A stretch of 64,000 nucleotides of DNA from Nitrosospira multiformis (GCF_900111585.1 NZ_FOHI01000004.1:248001-312000); one strand, 5' to 3'. Counted from the stretch's first letter, positions 8,919-17,393 are shown. Numbers and translations: made by a program. The notes: a model not told the origin generated them from the letters alone.

Positions 8919-9296
8919 ATGCCGCAGTTTCATGTCGACGATGATGTGGTTGCAGCCATATGGAAGTTGGCAAACCCGAAACCGTTTGAAAACCTATCCT
9001 TCAATACAGCACTACGCAGGGTAATTGCTGGCTTTGCACAAGTGGGAGAATATTCCAATAGGTCGATAGAGGGACCTGTTACTTATACGTCGCCTCGACG
9101 TGCTTCCACTCCCAGTGCGAAAGAGTGGGCAGCAAGTATTCGAGAATTAAAAGGTGTTGCAGATTTGAATTCCTGGAAATCCATTTGTGATCATCTGGAA
9201 ATAAAAACAGCGGGAGATTCTGCACGGAGAAGGCTTCAAAAATGGGTTGAAAGCAATCGCCCGTTATGGCCGCAAGTACCGGATACGGGTAATTAG
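8919..9296 (+). CDS. Putative ribbon-helix-helix DNA-binding protein
   Basis: A 125-residue protein. The N-terminal segment QFHVDDDVVAAIW, followed by LSFNTALRRVI, has the strand plus two-helix pattern of ribbon-helix-helix proteins and resembles the SeqA N-terminus (E/V-D-D-E ... LRRML). A linker follows (about residues 45-70), then a second basic/helical region (KEWAASIRELKGV through RRRLQKWVESNRPLWP). Together these would give a dimeric DNA-binding protein with a separate C-terminal domain. The start is fixed by GAGG at 8907-8910. Its promoter is covered by ACTAGT repeats and it is followed by a clear terminator, so it is a one-gene unit. Family assignment is by pattern only; it could instead be an antitoxin-like regulator, but no toxin gene is adjacent. 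Confidence 0.55.
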   Translation: MPQFHVDDDVVAAIWKLANPKPFENLSFNTALRRVIAGFAQVGEYSNRSIEGPVTYTSPRRASTPSAKEWAASIRELKGVADLNSWKSICDHLEIKTAGDSARRRLQKWVESNRPLWPQVPDTGN

Positions 9297-9605
9297 GGCT
9301 GTTAACAGGTCCTGGAATGAGAATGATGTCCCAAGGCCATCACGTCGTTCCCTGGTGACGTCATTTTTGCACCTGAATACTGCTGCTGAGGCGGGGTGAG
9401 AGTGATTCACCCACTGGCGGTGATTGGGGGCATTAATATACAGAGCCTACTATCGGGATTTTTTTCCCTGTGATATGTTCGATTACGCGACTATTTGGAA
9501 TAGTAGCGATAATCAACTGACGCCCATAAGCCAGCATTCCTGGATCAGGGGAACAATTATTGTCGTAATCATTTCTTCCTTTCTCCTTTTTGACCTGGTT
9601 CCACT
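9297..9605. other. Intergenic region before tatD
   Basis: 309 bases holding the terminator at 9322-9368 and, beyond it, the presumed tatD promoter region. A short open frame across 9424-9696 overlaps the start of tatD and has no recognisable protein features. Nothing else was recognised. Confidence 0.4.
9322..9368 (+). terminator. Intrinsic terminator after the putative regulator gene
   Basis: AATGATGTC (9322-9330) pairs with GACGTCATT (9357-9365) through a stem with one G-U pair. Five T residues follow directly. It lies 26 bases past the stop of the gene at 8919-9296. Confidence 0.7.
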
Positions 9606-10370
9606 ATGTTTGTCGATTCCCATTGTCATCTTGATTTTCCCGATCTCGCGAGCAGGCTGGATGAATTGCTGGCACGAATGCGGGAAAATGACGTGAGTCA
9701 TGCACTCTGTGTGAGTGTCAATCTCCAGGACTTTCCCCGGGTCCGCACTCTTGCCGAGAACCATCCCAATTTATACGCCTCGGTCGGCGTCCATCCCGAT
9801 TATGAGAATCTCGCCGAACCGCAGGCGGCACAATTGGCGTCTTTGGCTGATCATCCAAAGGTGGTGGCGATAGGCGAAACCGGACTGGATTATTTCCGCC
9901 TCAAGGGCGATCTCGAATGGCAGCGGGAGCGTTTCCGTCAGCATATCCGCGCCGCCCGGCAATGCTCGAAACCGCTCATCATCCACACGCGCGAAGCCGC
10001 TGCCGATACACTGAGAATCATGGCGGAGGAAGGTGCGGACAAGGTGGGGGGAGTCATGCATTGCTTTACGGAAAGCTGGGAAGTAGCGCGGCAGGCGATG
10101 GAAATGAATTTCTATATATCGTTTTCAGGCATTGTCACGTTCAAGAATGCCGTTGCGTTGAAGGATGTGGCCAGAAGAATCAGTCTGGACAGGGTATTGA
10201 TAGAAACGGATTCACCCTATCTTGCTCCCGTGCCACATCGTGGCAAGACAAACGAACCCGCGTTTGTAAGAAACGTCGCGGAAGAAATAGCGGCACTGCG
10301 CAGCATCCCTATCGAAGAAGTCGGCAGGATCACGACCAATAACTTTTTCAACTTGTTCAAGGCGGCCTGA
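9606..10370 (+). CDS. tatD: TatD-family metal-dependent hydrolase (DNase)
   Basis: A TIM-barrel hydrolase of 254 residues, the family's usual length. Metal-binding motifs in order: DSHCHLDFP (residues 4-12), IGETGLDYF (about 92-100), IIHTRE (about 126-131), MHCFTES (about 150-156) and ETDSPYLAP (about 202-210). The family has 3'-5' exonuclease activity. The position after tmk-holB is common in betaproteobacteria. The ankyrin gene starts three bases after its stop, so the two are probably co-transcribed. Confidence 0.93.
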   Translation: MFVDSHCHLDFPDLASRLDELLARMRENDVSHALCVSVNLQDFPRVRTLAENHPNLYASVGVHPDYENLAEPQAAQLASLADHPKVVAIGETGLDYFRLKGDLEWQRERFRQHIRAARQCSKPLIIHTREAAADTLRIMAEEGADKVGGVMHCFTESWEVARQAMEMNFYISFSGIVTFKNAVALKDVARRISLDRVLIETDSPYLAPVPHRGKTNEPAFVRNVAEEIAALRSIPIEEVGRITTNNFFNLFKAA

Positions 10371-10373
10371 ATT

Positions 10374-11024
10374 ATGAGTTCATCCAGAAAATTACTTATG
10401 GCTGGTCTGGTGCTTGCTGCCAGTCTCTCTCAGCAGCCTTATGCAATGGGTGGAGTTTATGAAGATTTGCGCTGGGCGGCTGAAGACAATAATGCATCCG
10501 ACATCAGCAAACTGCTCGCAAAGGGCGCTGATCCGAATACGCCCGATGAGCAGGGAAATACGCTTTTAATGTCCGCTGTCCGTCATAAAAATGCCGATCT
10601 TGTCGATCTGCTCGTTCAGGCCGGCGCCCGGCTCAACCTTCGCAACCGCTATGGCGAAACAGCCATCATGCTCGCAAGCCTGCACGGCCTGGAAGATATC
10701 GTCCGAAAACTGTACATCAAGGGAGCGGAAATCAACCATGAGGGATGGAACCCCCTGATTTATGCCGCAACAGGAGGTCACCCCCGGATCATCCAGCTCT
10801 TGCTGGAAGGAGGGGTACCCATCAATTCAACATCCGATAATGGAACGACTGCGCTTATGATGGCCGCGAGAGGTGGGCATGTTGAAGCCGCAAGAGTTCT
10901 TCTGAAAAACGGCGCTGACCCCAATCTAAGGAACGAATGGGACAAAACCGCGTTGCAGTGGGCATTGAGCAAAAACCACAGTAAAGTGGCGGAATTGCTG
11001 AAAGCAAGCGGAGCAAAGGAGTGA
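10374..11024 (+). CDS. Exported ankyrin-repeat protein
   Basis: 216 residues with a signal peptide (about 1-24, ending SQQPYAMGG). About five ankyrin repeats follow, each with the G-x-T-x-L/A-hydrophobic-x-A pattern: GNTLLMSAVRHKN, GETAIMLASLHG, GWNPLIYAATGGH, GTTALMMAARGGH and DKTALQWALSKNH. Ankyrin repeats bind proteins; the likely location is the periplasm. It sits directly behind tatD, an arrangement often seen in related genomes, but its partner is unknown. Confidence 0.9.
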   Translation: MSSSRKLLMAGLVLAASLSQQPYAMGGVYEDLRWAAEDNNASDISKLLAKGADPNTPDEQGNTLLMSAVRHKNADLVDLLVQAGARLNLRNRYGETAIMLASLHGLEDIVRKLYIKGAEINHEGWNPLIYAATGGHPRIIQLLLEGGVPINSTSDNGTTALMMAARGGHVEAARVLLKNGADPNLRNEWDKTALQWALSKNHSKVAELLKASGAKE

Positions 11025-11027
11025 GCA

Positions 11028-11420
11028 GTGGGAGTCATCGCCTTCAATCACTATAATCTGCGTGCCCCACGAGAATTGCTTGATAGCCTCAAAGCTTTTT
11101 ATTGCGATGTAGTGGGACTCGCGCAGGGTTTTCGCCCTCCATTCGACAGCTTTGGGTACTGGCTTTATGCCGGTGATAAATGCGTGCTTCATCTGAGTGA
11201 AACGGCCACGGATGAAGTGCGGCATACCCATATATCGACCACTTTCGATCATGCCGCATTCACCTGCACCGGACGCCTCGAAATGGAGGCACGGTTGAGG
11301 CAACGCGGCATCCTGTTCAGAAAAGGCCAGGTACCTGCACTGGGCATTACTCAGTTATTCTTTAAGGATCCCGCTGGAAATGGTATCGAGCTGAGCTTTG
11401 CCGATCAATCCGCAGAATAG
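11028..11420 (+). CDS. VOC/glyoxalase-fold protein
   Basis: 130 residues with the paired beta-alpha-beta-beta-beta modules of the vicinal oxygen chelate superfamily: FNHYNLRAP near the N-terminus, FYCDVVGL, GYWLYAGDKCVLHL, DHAAFTC and the C-terminal FFKDPAGNGIELSF. His and Glu residues at the expected metal positions (NHYNL, DHAAF, IELSF) suggest an active dioxygenase or lyase fold. The start is the GTG at 11028, preceded by AAAGGAG. It starts 4 bases after the ankyrin gene. Substrate unknown. Confidence 0.82.
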   Translation: MGVIAFNHYNLRAPRELLDSLKAFYCDVVGLAQGFRPPFDSFGYWLYAGDKCVLHLSETATDEVRHTHISTTFDHAAFTCTGRLEMEARLRQRGILFRKGQVPALGITQLFFKDPAGNGIELSFADQSAE

Positions 11421-11549
11421 ATCCCGGAATTTTTCCCTGCAGTTTCAATTTGCGGAATAAGCCGGGAGACGAGAATCAAGCCATCGTTGCAAGAGGAAAC
11501 AGAAGAAGAGGGAAGCGCAGCGTTCATCTGCAACTAATGAAAGAATGAA

Positions 11550-12293
11550 ATGAACAAACCGTTACACAATAAAGTCGCTATCGTCACGGGTGCATCACGC
11601 GGTATCGGTGCCGAAATAGCGCGCACATTAGGAGGTGCGGGCGCAAACGTAGTCGTGAACTATACTAAAAACAGGGAAGCAGCCGAGGCAGTCTGCACCG
11701 CGATCCAGCAGGCAGGCGCAGAGGCAATTGCCATCAAGGCGGATGTCAGCAATTCAGCTGAAGTTTGCAGGCTCTTCGATGCCGCAATCGACCGTTTTCA
11801 GCGACTGGATATCCTCGTCAATAACGCAGGCGTCCTCCTCTCCAGAAAAATGTCTGACATCAGCGACGACGAGTTCGACCGCGTTCTGGATGTCAATGTG
11901 AAAGGCGTTTTTTATGCTCTGCGGGAAGCTGCCGTCCGGCTCGAGGATGGGGGCCGCGTGGTGAATTTATCCAGCACTGTTACACGGCTGATGCTTCCCA
12001 ATTATGGCGCCTATGCGGCCAGCAAGGGTGCTGTCGAACAACTGACACGCGTCTTCGCAAGAGAAGCTGGAGACCGCGGTATCACTGCAAATATCGTTTC
12101 GCCAGGGCCGGTCAATACGGAAATGTTCACTACGGGAAAAAGCGAAGAAACGATAAAACGGATGGCAGCGATGTCTTTCCTGGGGCGCGTAGGAGAGCCG
12201 GAAGACATAGCGCGAGTTGTCCTCTTTCTGGTGAGCGAAGAGTCCGGTTGGGTTACCGGACAGAATATCGGCGCCAGTGGAGGCGCGGCATAA
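11550..12293 (+). CDS. Short-chain dehydrogenase/reductase (3-oxoacyl-ACP reductase type)
   Basis: 247 residues, the normal SDR length. The cofactor motif TGASRGIG is at residues 13-20, NNAG at about 91-94, a catalytic serine in VNLSST, and the Y-x-x-x-K motif in YGAYAASKGA at about 152-156. The C-terminus carries the VSPGPVNTEMF and VTGQNIGASGG segments. An Arg/Lys after the first beta-strand region (NYTKNR) suggests NADPH preference. Substrate cannot be read from sequence. It appears to stand alone. Confidence 0.92.
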   Translation: MNKPLHNKVAIVTGASRGIGAEIARTLGGAGANVVVNYTKNREAAEAVCTAIQQAGAEAIAIKADVSNSAEVCRLFDAAIDRFQRLDILVNNAGVLLSRKMSDISDDEFDRVLDVNVKGVFYALREAAVRLEDGGRVVNLSSTVTRLMLPNYGAYAASKGAVEQLTRVFAREAGDRGITANIVSPGPVNTEMFTTGKSEETIKRMAAMSFLGRVGEPEDIARVVLFLVSEESGWVTGQNIGASGGAA

Positions 12294-12386
12294 AATCTGT
12301 TTCGCTGGTCGGAGATCCGGCACTGCAAATTGATTCTTCCCGGGATCGACTCGGAAAACAGAAAAACTTTATGACAGGAGAAAAAT

Positions 12387-12863
12387 ATGTCTGAGTTGGT
12401 GGTAGTGGGTTTTAAAGATGCCGAAGAAGCCGATCGCGTTTTGTTTAGACTTGCCAAATTGAAAAAGGAACACCTGATAGATCTTGAGGATGCCGTTGTC
12501 GTCATTCGCGACGAGGCCGGCAGGGTCCACCTCAAGCAGAGCATTAATCTCAACGGAGCGACGACCGGCTTCATGCTCGCTTCCGGCAGCTTATAGGGAG
12601 GGCTGATCGGACTGCTGTTCATGCATCCGATTGCAGGCTTTGTATTGGGCGGTGCACTCGGCGTCGGGGCAGAGGCGCTGTCCGGTTCTCTCGCCGACTA
12701 CGGCATCAACGATGATTTCATCAAGTCGTTGGGCGAAACCATCCCCGTCAACTCATCGGCGCTTTTCATTCTCGTGCGCCAGGCGCAACCGGAAAAGGTG
12801 GCCGGACTACGCTTCGTTAATCCACAAGAAGTGGCCTGGCGTGCTTTGTTTTCCGTTTTCTGA
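12387..12863 (+). pseudogene. DUF1269 paralogue disrupted by an in-frame amber codon
   Basis: Starts MSELVVVGFKDAEEADRVL after an AGGAG site and is closely similar to the intact gene at 5274-5801 (HLIDLEDAVVVIRDEAG; YGINDDFIKSLGETIPVNSSALFIL). The frame is broken by TAG at 12594-12596 inside the glycine-rich membrane segment and resumes in the same frame to 12863. The last residues, after QPEKV, do not match the paralogue (EKILTELGELRGK), so the 3' end is also degenerate or shifted. Two independent lesions argue for a pseudogene rather than readthrough. Confidence 0.8.
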
Positions 12864-13266
12864 GACAACCCCTTCCCGATCCTTCCGTTCCCTGATTCTT
12901 CCACTCATCCATTCCCCGCCCACGGCGATTCCCTGCATCCCTCACTCTCTAACGAAAAATCCTCCCGCAGGTAGCGAGATGTGATACGCACTGTGTTTAC
13001 CCGCAGCGCCCATAACGAAATAGCCAATCGATCGTCTATTGGGGATTTTGACAGTGCCCAGTTCACTAGCAGCAAATGGTTTAAACGGCTTCTGGCTAGT
13101 GACAAGAAAATGCGGAGGGCGAGCAGCCTTTCTCGACCGATGCTGCTCCCGGTTCTATAACAGCCCCTCGCACTTTTTTCATATTTCTCCCTCTGCCATC
13201 TTTCCCCGAAATCTTTCCCCGAACGGGCTTAATCATCCCTGTCATTTTCCCGTGCAGGACCCTGGT

Positions 13267-13302
13267 AGATCCACCAAGAGATCCACCAAGAGATCCACCA
13301 AG
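13267..13302. repeat. Three tandem copies of AGATCCACCAAG
   Basis: Perfect 12-bp units at 13267-13278, 13279-13290 and 13291-13302. The 12-bp unit keeps frame, but no supported gene covers it. Confidence 0.85.
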
Positions 13303-13390
13303 CGGCCATCACGCTCAATCCCCATCGATTTGACAAGACTTGTCCGCCTCATCGCTGCCCCCATTTACTGCGCACACAGTTACCTCAGTA

Positions 13391-13526
13391 TATACCCCTC
13401 AATCATTCCCAATTTTGTATACCCCCCATTTTTTGACGATAAAGGAAATATACCCCCTATATTTAACCAATTATTTGAAATATACCCCTATATATCCTTT
13501 ATATGGGGGATTTAAAGGTATATTTC
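13391..13526. repeat. Iteron-like TATACCCC / GAAATATACC repeats
   Basis: TATACCCC occurs at 13391-13398, 13418-13425, 13449-13456 and 13481-13488. The longer form GAAATATACC is at 13445-13454 and 13477-13486 (32 bp apart) and inverted at 13517-13526. The surroundings are very AT-rich. This resembles a cluster of protein-binding sites, upstream of the mgtC-like gene. Confidence 0.65.
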
Positions 13527-13639
13527 AGCAGGAAAAAATTACATTCAATAATTAATAATTCATATGTTTACAATTATTTATTGATCTAATATATCAATAT
13601 GGAACTTAATATCATAGATCACATGAATGTGGAACATTA

Positions 13640-14452
13640 TTGGTAATCATGTTATGCATTAACGTGAAACATGCCCTGATGAGAGGGGGAGGGGTGGTTG
13701 AAGCGATTTCGGTTTACTATGAAGGGTTAAAAGGAGGAAGGATTCTGGAAGCTATAACGAACGCGAGCGATTCCGTCACGATTGCTATTCATCTTTTGGC
13801 GGCAGTTCTGTCGGGCGGCGCTATCGGTCTTGAGCGAAGCCTGCACGGGCACCCCGCCGGTTTCAGAACGCATGCACTGGTTTGCCTTGCATCCAGTCTG
13901 CTGATGCTGGTTACGCTCTATCAGTGGAAGTGGCTGCCGCCAAACATAACAATCGAGGCCGTGCGAATGGACCCCACCCGAATGGCGCAGGGCATCATGA
14001 CGGGTATCGGTTTTCTTGGAGCCGGAGTTATTTTCAAGGAAGGCCTGAGTGTTCGCGGCCTGACCACTGCCGCTTCCATCTGGATTACAGCCGGTATCGG
14101 CATACTGATGGGTATAGGCTTTTTCCTTCCCGGTGTTTTGGGAACCCTGTTGACCCTCGGGATACTTTCGCTTTTCCGTCTGATCGAAGACCGCGTCCCG
14201 CGGCAGTCATACGCTCAGTATTACGTAAGCTTTGACCGCCATAAGGTGATGCCGGAAGATCAGGTTCGTGCCTTGGCGATCGACCATGGGTTTGAGATTG
14301 CAACGATGAGTTATCGTATTACCCGAGCGGGCTTGTTCGAGTACCGCATGGATGTCAGGACGACGAAGGTCGGCAGAGCTGCGGGGCTTGCAAAAGCACT
14401 GCAAAATATCGAATCTGTACGTGAGTTTCGTGTCTCGACCACAGGTACATAG
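13640..14452 (+). CDS. MgtC/SapB-family membrane protein
   Basis: A 270-residue inner-membrane protein with the MgtC N-terminal region: LLAAVLSGGAIGLERSLHGHPAGFRTHALVCLASSLLML split over two helices, MAQGIMTGIGFLGAGVIFKEG and GLTTAASIWITAGIGILMGIGF. A C-terminal ACT-like soluble domain follows (about residues 185-270). The family modulates Mg2+ stress, virulence and ATP synthase. The start is uncertain: no ribosome binding site precedes 13640, and the conserved part begins only near residue 45. An AAAGGAGG at about 13729-13736 suggests the true start could be later. An iteron-like repeat cluster lies upstream. Confidence 0.9.
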   Translation: MVIMLCINVKHALMRGGGVVEAISVYYEGLKGGRILEAITNASDSVTIAIHLLAAVLSGGAIGLERSLHGHPAGFRTHALVCLASSLLMLVTLYQWKWLPPNITIEAVRMDPTRMAQGIMTGIGFLGAGVIFKEGLSVRGLTTAASIWITAGIGILMGIGFFLPGVLGTLLTLGILSLFRLIEDRVPRQSYAQYYVSFDRHKVMPEDQVRALAIDHGFEIATMSYRITRAGLFEYRMDVRTTKVGRAAGLAKALQNIESVREFRVSTTGT

Positions 14453-14524
14453 CGTGCCATAAACGTTCCCTTGCGGGAGAGATTGAATTCGCTTTGAATC
14501 GTCAACCAACCGGAGGAGTTTCCC

Positions 14525-14926
14525 ATGCAGCTGAACCCTTATCTCAATTTCAACGGCCAATGCGAGACCGCTTTCAAGTTCTATGAAAAATGTCTCGGAG
14601 GAAAGATCACCGCGATGCTCACCTTTGGAAGTTCACCCATGGCGGAACAAACGCCACCGGAATGGCATGACAAAATCATGCATGCGCGCCTGACAGTAGG
14701 CGAGGCTGTCCTGATGGCCTCGGACGCGTCACCGGAGCATTATGAAAAAACCAAAGGGATGTCGGTGGCCCTGAATACGGACAAACCGGAGGAAGCCGAA
14801 CGCATATTTGCGGCATTGTCGGAAAATGGAGCCGTGCAGATGCCGATCCAGCCTACCTTCTGGGCTGCCCGGTTTGGCATGTTGATCGATCAGTTTGGCA
14901 TACCGTGGATGATCAATTGTGAGTAA
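14525..14926 (+). CDS. PhnB/YjdN-like VOC protein
   Basis: 133 residues starting MQLNPYLNFNGQCETAFKFY, the signature of the PhnB-like (YjdN) glyoxalase-fold family. FYEKCLGGKITAMLTFG, DASPEHYEKTKGM and the terminal FGMLIDQFGIPWMINCE are all typical. A GGAGGAG ribosome binding site lies just upstream. Function is not established; despite old annotations the family does not convincingly carry out ubiquinone methylation. Confidence 0.9.
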   Translation: MQLNPYLNFNGQCETAFKFYEKCLGGKITAMLTFGSSPMAEQTPPEWHDKIMHARLTVGEAVLMASDASPEHYEKTKGMSVALNTDKPEEAERIFAALSENGAVQMPIQPTFWAARFGMLIDQFGIPWMINCE

Positions 14927-15283
14927 AGACGATGAATTTGGCCCAGTGCCATTCGTCCTGAACCCCTTCGGCAGGCTCGAAACGGCCTGCCGGGGTCGAA
15001 GATACTAAAGCGTTCGGACTGGCAAGGGGCGTGAGCGCAGTGCCGGGTGCCACCCCAGGCACAACGGGACCAGGAGTGGCAGGCACACCGGGCATCACCG
15101 ATGTCACGGGGGAGGGAGCCGCAGCGGCGGTACTGGCCGCCCGAACTGCGGAATCGGACGCAATCAGCAATACCATCCGTGGTTTCACATGTGAGGATCA
15201 AGCGGAGATTCCTGTGCGTGCCGTTGGATGTCCAACTTTTGCACAAGCTTGACATGCCTTGTTTTCGCATTCCAAGACAGTTC
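14927..15283. other. Convergent intergenic region with a REP-like stretch
   Basis: 357 bases between convergent genes. Positions about 14952-15000 (CGTCCTGAACCCCTTCGGCA and following) resemble the palindromic repeat at 17410-17475. The rest is Pro/Gly/Ala-coding in two frames with no recognisable protein. No gene is called. Confidence 0.4.
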
Positions 15284-16270
15284 TTAAATTGCTCCTGTCG
15301 TCAAAACGATTTTTCCGACATGGGCGCCTGATTCCATCAATACATGCGCTTCGGCAGCTTCCTCCATTCGGAACGTTTTGAATATTTGCGGTTTTATTTT
15401 TCCCTGATGCAATAACGGCCAGACCTGCTGCTCCAGTTCCTGCGCAATCTGAGCCTTTTCAGCCACCGTGCGAGATCGCAGGGTCGAGCCGGTGTGCGTC
15501 AGCCTTTTTGCCAGCATGGGCATCAGGTTCAGTTCCATGGCAGGGCCATTCTGGATACCGACCTGGAGAATACGGCCATTGAGCGCAGCTACCTTGTAGT
15601 TTCTCGCCACGTAGTCCCCGGCGACAATATCGAGAATGACATCGACTCCTTTGCCATCCGTAAACTTCCGGACTTCCTCGACGAAATCCTGCGTGCGGTA
15701 ATTGATGGCAAAATCAGCGCCTAGAGCAACACATGCCCGGCATTTTTCCTCCGAGCCTGTTGTTGTCAGGACAAGAGCGCCGAAAGCCTTGGCCAGCATT
15801 GTGGCGGTGGTGCCGATGCCCGAAGTGCCACCATGAATGAGTACAGTCTCGCCCGATTTGAGCTTGCCACGCTGGAACAGGTTGGTCCAAACGGTAAAAA
15901 AGGTTTCCGGCAATGCCGCTGCCTCGATCATGTCAAGACCTGATGGTATCGGCAGGGCATTGCTTTCGTGCACGGCGCAATATTCAGCATAGCCACCGCC
16001 CGCCACAAGCGCGCAAACCTTTTCGCCCCGCCTGAATCGGATTGTGCCTTCGCCTGATTCCGCGATTTCCCCCGCGACTTCCAGGCCCGGGATTTCCGAG
16101 GTTCCCGGAGGGGGAGGGTAAAGCCCCCGTCGCTGCAGGATATCGGGCCGATTTACCCCGGCCGCTGCCACTTTGATCAGAATTTCACTGCGGCCAGGCT
16201 TGGGAACCGGATGGAATGCAGGCCTCAGCACTTCCGGCCCTCCCGGATGTTGTATTTCAATTGCGAGCAT
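15284..16270 (-). CDS. NAD(P)H quinone oxidoreductase, PIG3-like
   Basis: A 328-residue zinc-independent member of the MDR superfamily. The N-terminal GroES-like domain begins MLAIEIQHPGGPEVL and includes VNRPDILQRRGLYPPPPG, characteristic of the PIG3 (TIGR02824) family. The Rossmann motif is in HGGTSGIGTTATMLA (about residues 145-159). It reduces quinones with NAD(P)H in the cytoplasm. Divergent from the DJ-1/PfpI gene, suggesting a shared stress-response promoter region (16271-16374). Confidence 0.93.
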   Translation of the reverse strand: MLAIEIQHPGGPEVLRPAFHPVPKPGRSEILIKVAAAGVNRPDILQRRGLYPPPPGTSEIPGLEVAGEIAESGEGTIRFRRGEKVCALVAGGGYAEYCAVHESNALPIPSGLDMIEAAALPETFFTVWTNLFQRGKLKSGETVLIHGGTSGIGTTATMLAKAFGALVLTTTGSEEKCRACVALGADFAINYRTQDFVEEVRKFTDGKGVDVILDIVAGDYVARNYKVAALNGRILQVGIQNGPAMELNLMPMLAKRLTHTGSTLRSRTVAEKAQIAQELEQQVWPLLHQGKIKPQIFKTFRMEEAAEAHVLMESGAHVGKIVLTTGAI

Positions 16271-16374
16271 CGTGGGTCGACTGTCGAGTTTGAAAGCGAT
16301 GCCAATACCTGCTATAGGTTAACTGTTCCAATTTTCCGTTGGTGTTTCGATGTTTTTCCACAAAGGAGATGAAC

Positions 16375-17064
16375 ATGAAAATTCTCATCGTTCTGACATC
16401 CCATGATCAACTTGGCGACACTGGAAAGAAGACCGGCTTCTGGCTGGAAGAATTCGTTGCTCCCTATTATGTATTCAAGGATGCAGGAGCGGAAATCACG
16501 CTGGCATCGCCCAAAGGCAATATGCCGCCGATCGATCCCAAAAGCGATCTCCCGGAAAATCAGACTCACCTGACGCGCCGCTTTCGGACAGACGGCGCCG
16601 CGCAGGCTGAGCTTGCCCATACGAAAGAGCTGACCTATATCTCGGCAGCCGACTACGATGCGGTCTTTTATCCCGGAGGGCATGGGCCGATGTGGGATAT
16701 GCCGAACAACCGGATATCCATTTCACTGCTGGAGGATTTCATAGAAGCCGATAAACCGATTGCCGCAGTGTGTCATGCTCCCGCCGCATTGGTCAACGTG
16801 CGTGGAAAAGATGGGGAGTATCTGGTCAAAGGGATGCGCGTGACCGGTTTTTCAAATGCCGAGGAAGAAGCAGTCGGCTTGACCCCGGTTGTTCCGTTCC
16901 TGCTGGAAGACCGATTGAGGGAACGGGGCGCCATTTACAGCAAAGCGGACAACTGGACGCCCTACGTCAAGGTCGACGACAAGCTGATAACCGGCCAGAA
17001 TCCCGCCTCTTCGCGGCCTGCGGCGGAAGAGCTGCTGCGGCTGCTCCATGTCGTCCCCGCCTAG
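16375..17064 (+). CDS. DJ-1/PfpI-family protein (Hsp31-like)
   Basis: 229 residues of the type-1 glutamine-amidotransferase-like superfamily. The nucleophile-elbow cysteine is in AAVCHAPAALV (about residue 135), with YPGGHGPMWDM before it and an early glutamate in FWLEEFVAPY (about 25). The long form with PKGNMPPIDPKS is typical of Hsp31-like chaperone/glyoxalase III proteins, so methylglyoxal detoxification or protein repair is likely. The ATG at 16375 is preferred for AAAGGAG six bases upstream; ATG 16369 is in frame but overlaps that site. Confidence 0.9.
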   Translation: MKILIVLTSHDQLGDTGKKTGFWLEEFVAPYYVFKDAGAEITLASPKGNMPPIDPKSDLPENQTHLTRRFRTDGAAQAELAHTKELTYISAADYDAVFYPGGHGPMWDMPNNRISISLLEDFIEADKPIAAVCHAPAALVNVRGKDGEYLVKGMRVTGFSNAEEEAVGLTPVVPFLLEDRLRERGAIYSKADNWTPYVKVDDKLITGQNPASSRPAAEELLRLLHVVPA

Positions 17065-17165
17065 AAGGCAGAATCTGCCGGACATCCATCGGTAGAAGTC
17101 TATCGAGGGGAGGCAGGAGAAGTACTCCCCCTGCCAATCAGGAAGCAAGATAAACAGGAAAGGAA

Positions 17166-17393
17166 ATGCCGCGCGTGGACAAAAGTGAATGGTATTTTCA
17201 GATCGGCTATGTGGAAATATTGTATGCAGCAATGGTGGTCGGCATTGCGGTTGCGTTGTATTTCTTCCGCAAATCTGGCGAGGTTTCGGACTTGATCGCA
17301 GACAGGATGGAGGAAAGCGGCAAGCTGCTGGGTTTGCTGGGACTGGCGGTAGTGCTTTTCATGCTCAACAGGGTGCTCGGGGATCTGTGGTAG
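17166..17393 (+). CDS. Small two-helix membrane protein (75 aa)
   Basis: 75 residues with two hydrophobic segments (about 15-34 and 53-70) separated by a charged stretch GEVSDLIADRMEESGK. The N-terminus MPRVDKSEWYFQ is polar. AGGAAAGGA precedes the ATG. Family not recognised. It follows the DJ-1/PfpI gene by about 100 bases and may share its transcript. Confidence 0.6.
   Translation: MPRVDKSEWYFQIGYVEILYAAMVVGIAVALYFFRKSGEVSDLIADRMEESGKLLGLLGLAVVLFMLNRVLGDLW

Larger units (their letters stand above)
12864..13639. other. Long repeat-rich, AT-rich intergenic region
   Basis: 776 bases without a convincing gene. It contains an inverted repeat TCACTAGC/GCTAGTGA (13063-13070/13095-13102), a 12-bp triple tandem repeat (13267-13302), and an AT-rich stretch (13376-13640) with four TATACCCC copies and three GAAATATACC copies. 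The reverse strand at 12905-13105 faintly resembles a Crp/Fnr-like helix but is too degenerate to call. Confidence 0.5.

Noticed and set aside
12594-12596. TAG as a recoded codon (pyrrolysine or readthrough)
   Set aside because: The protein's C-terminus is also degraded, no recoding machinery is visible, and the intact paralogue has no special residue at this site.
12905-13105. Possible Crp/Fnr-like fragment on the minus strand
   Set aside because: The helix-like stretch LLLVNWALSKSPIDDRLAISL is suggestive, but the DNA-binding part is not recognisable.
14913-15188. Pro/Ala-rich minus-strand frame
   Set aside because: It overlaps the PhnB-like gene and a REP-like repeat; the composition is what REP and GC-rich spacers give in any frame.
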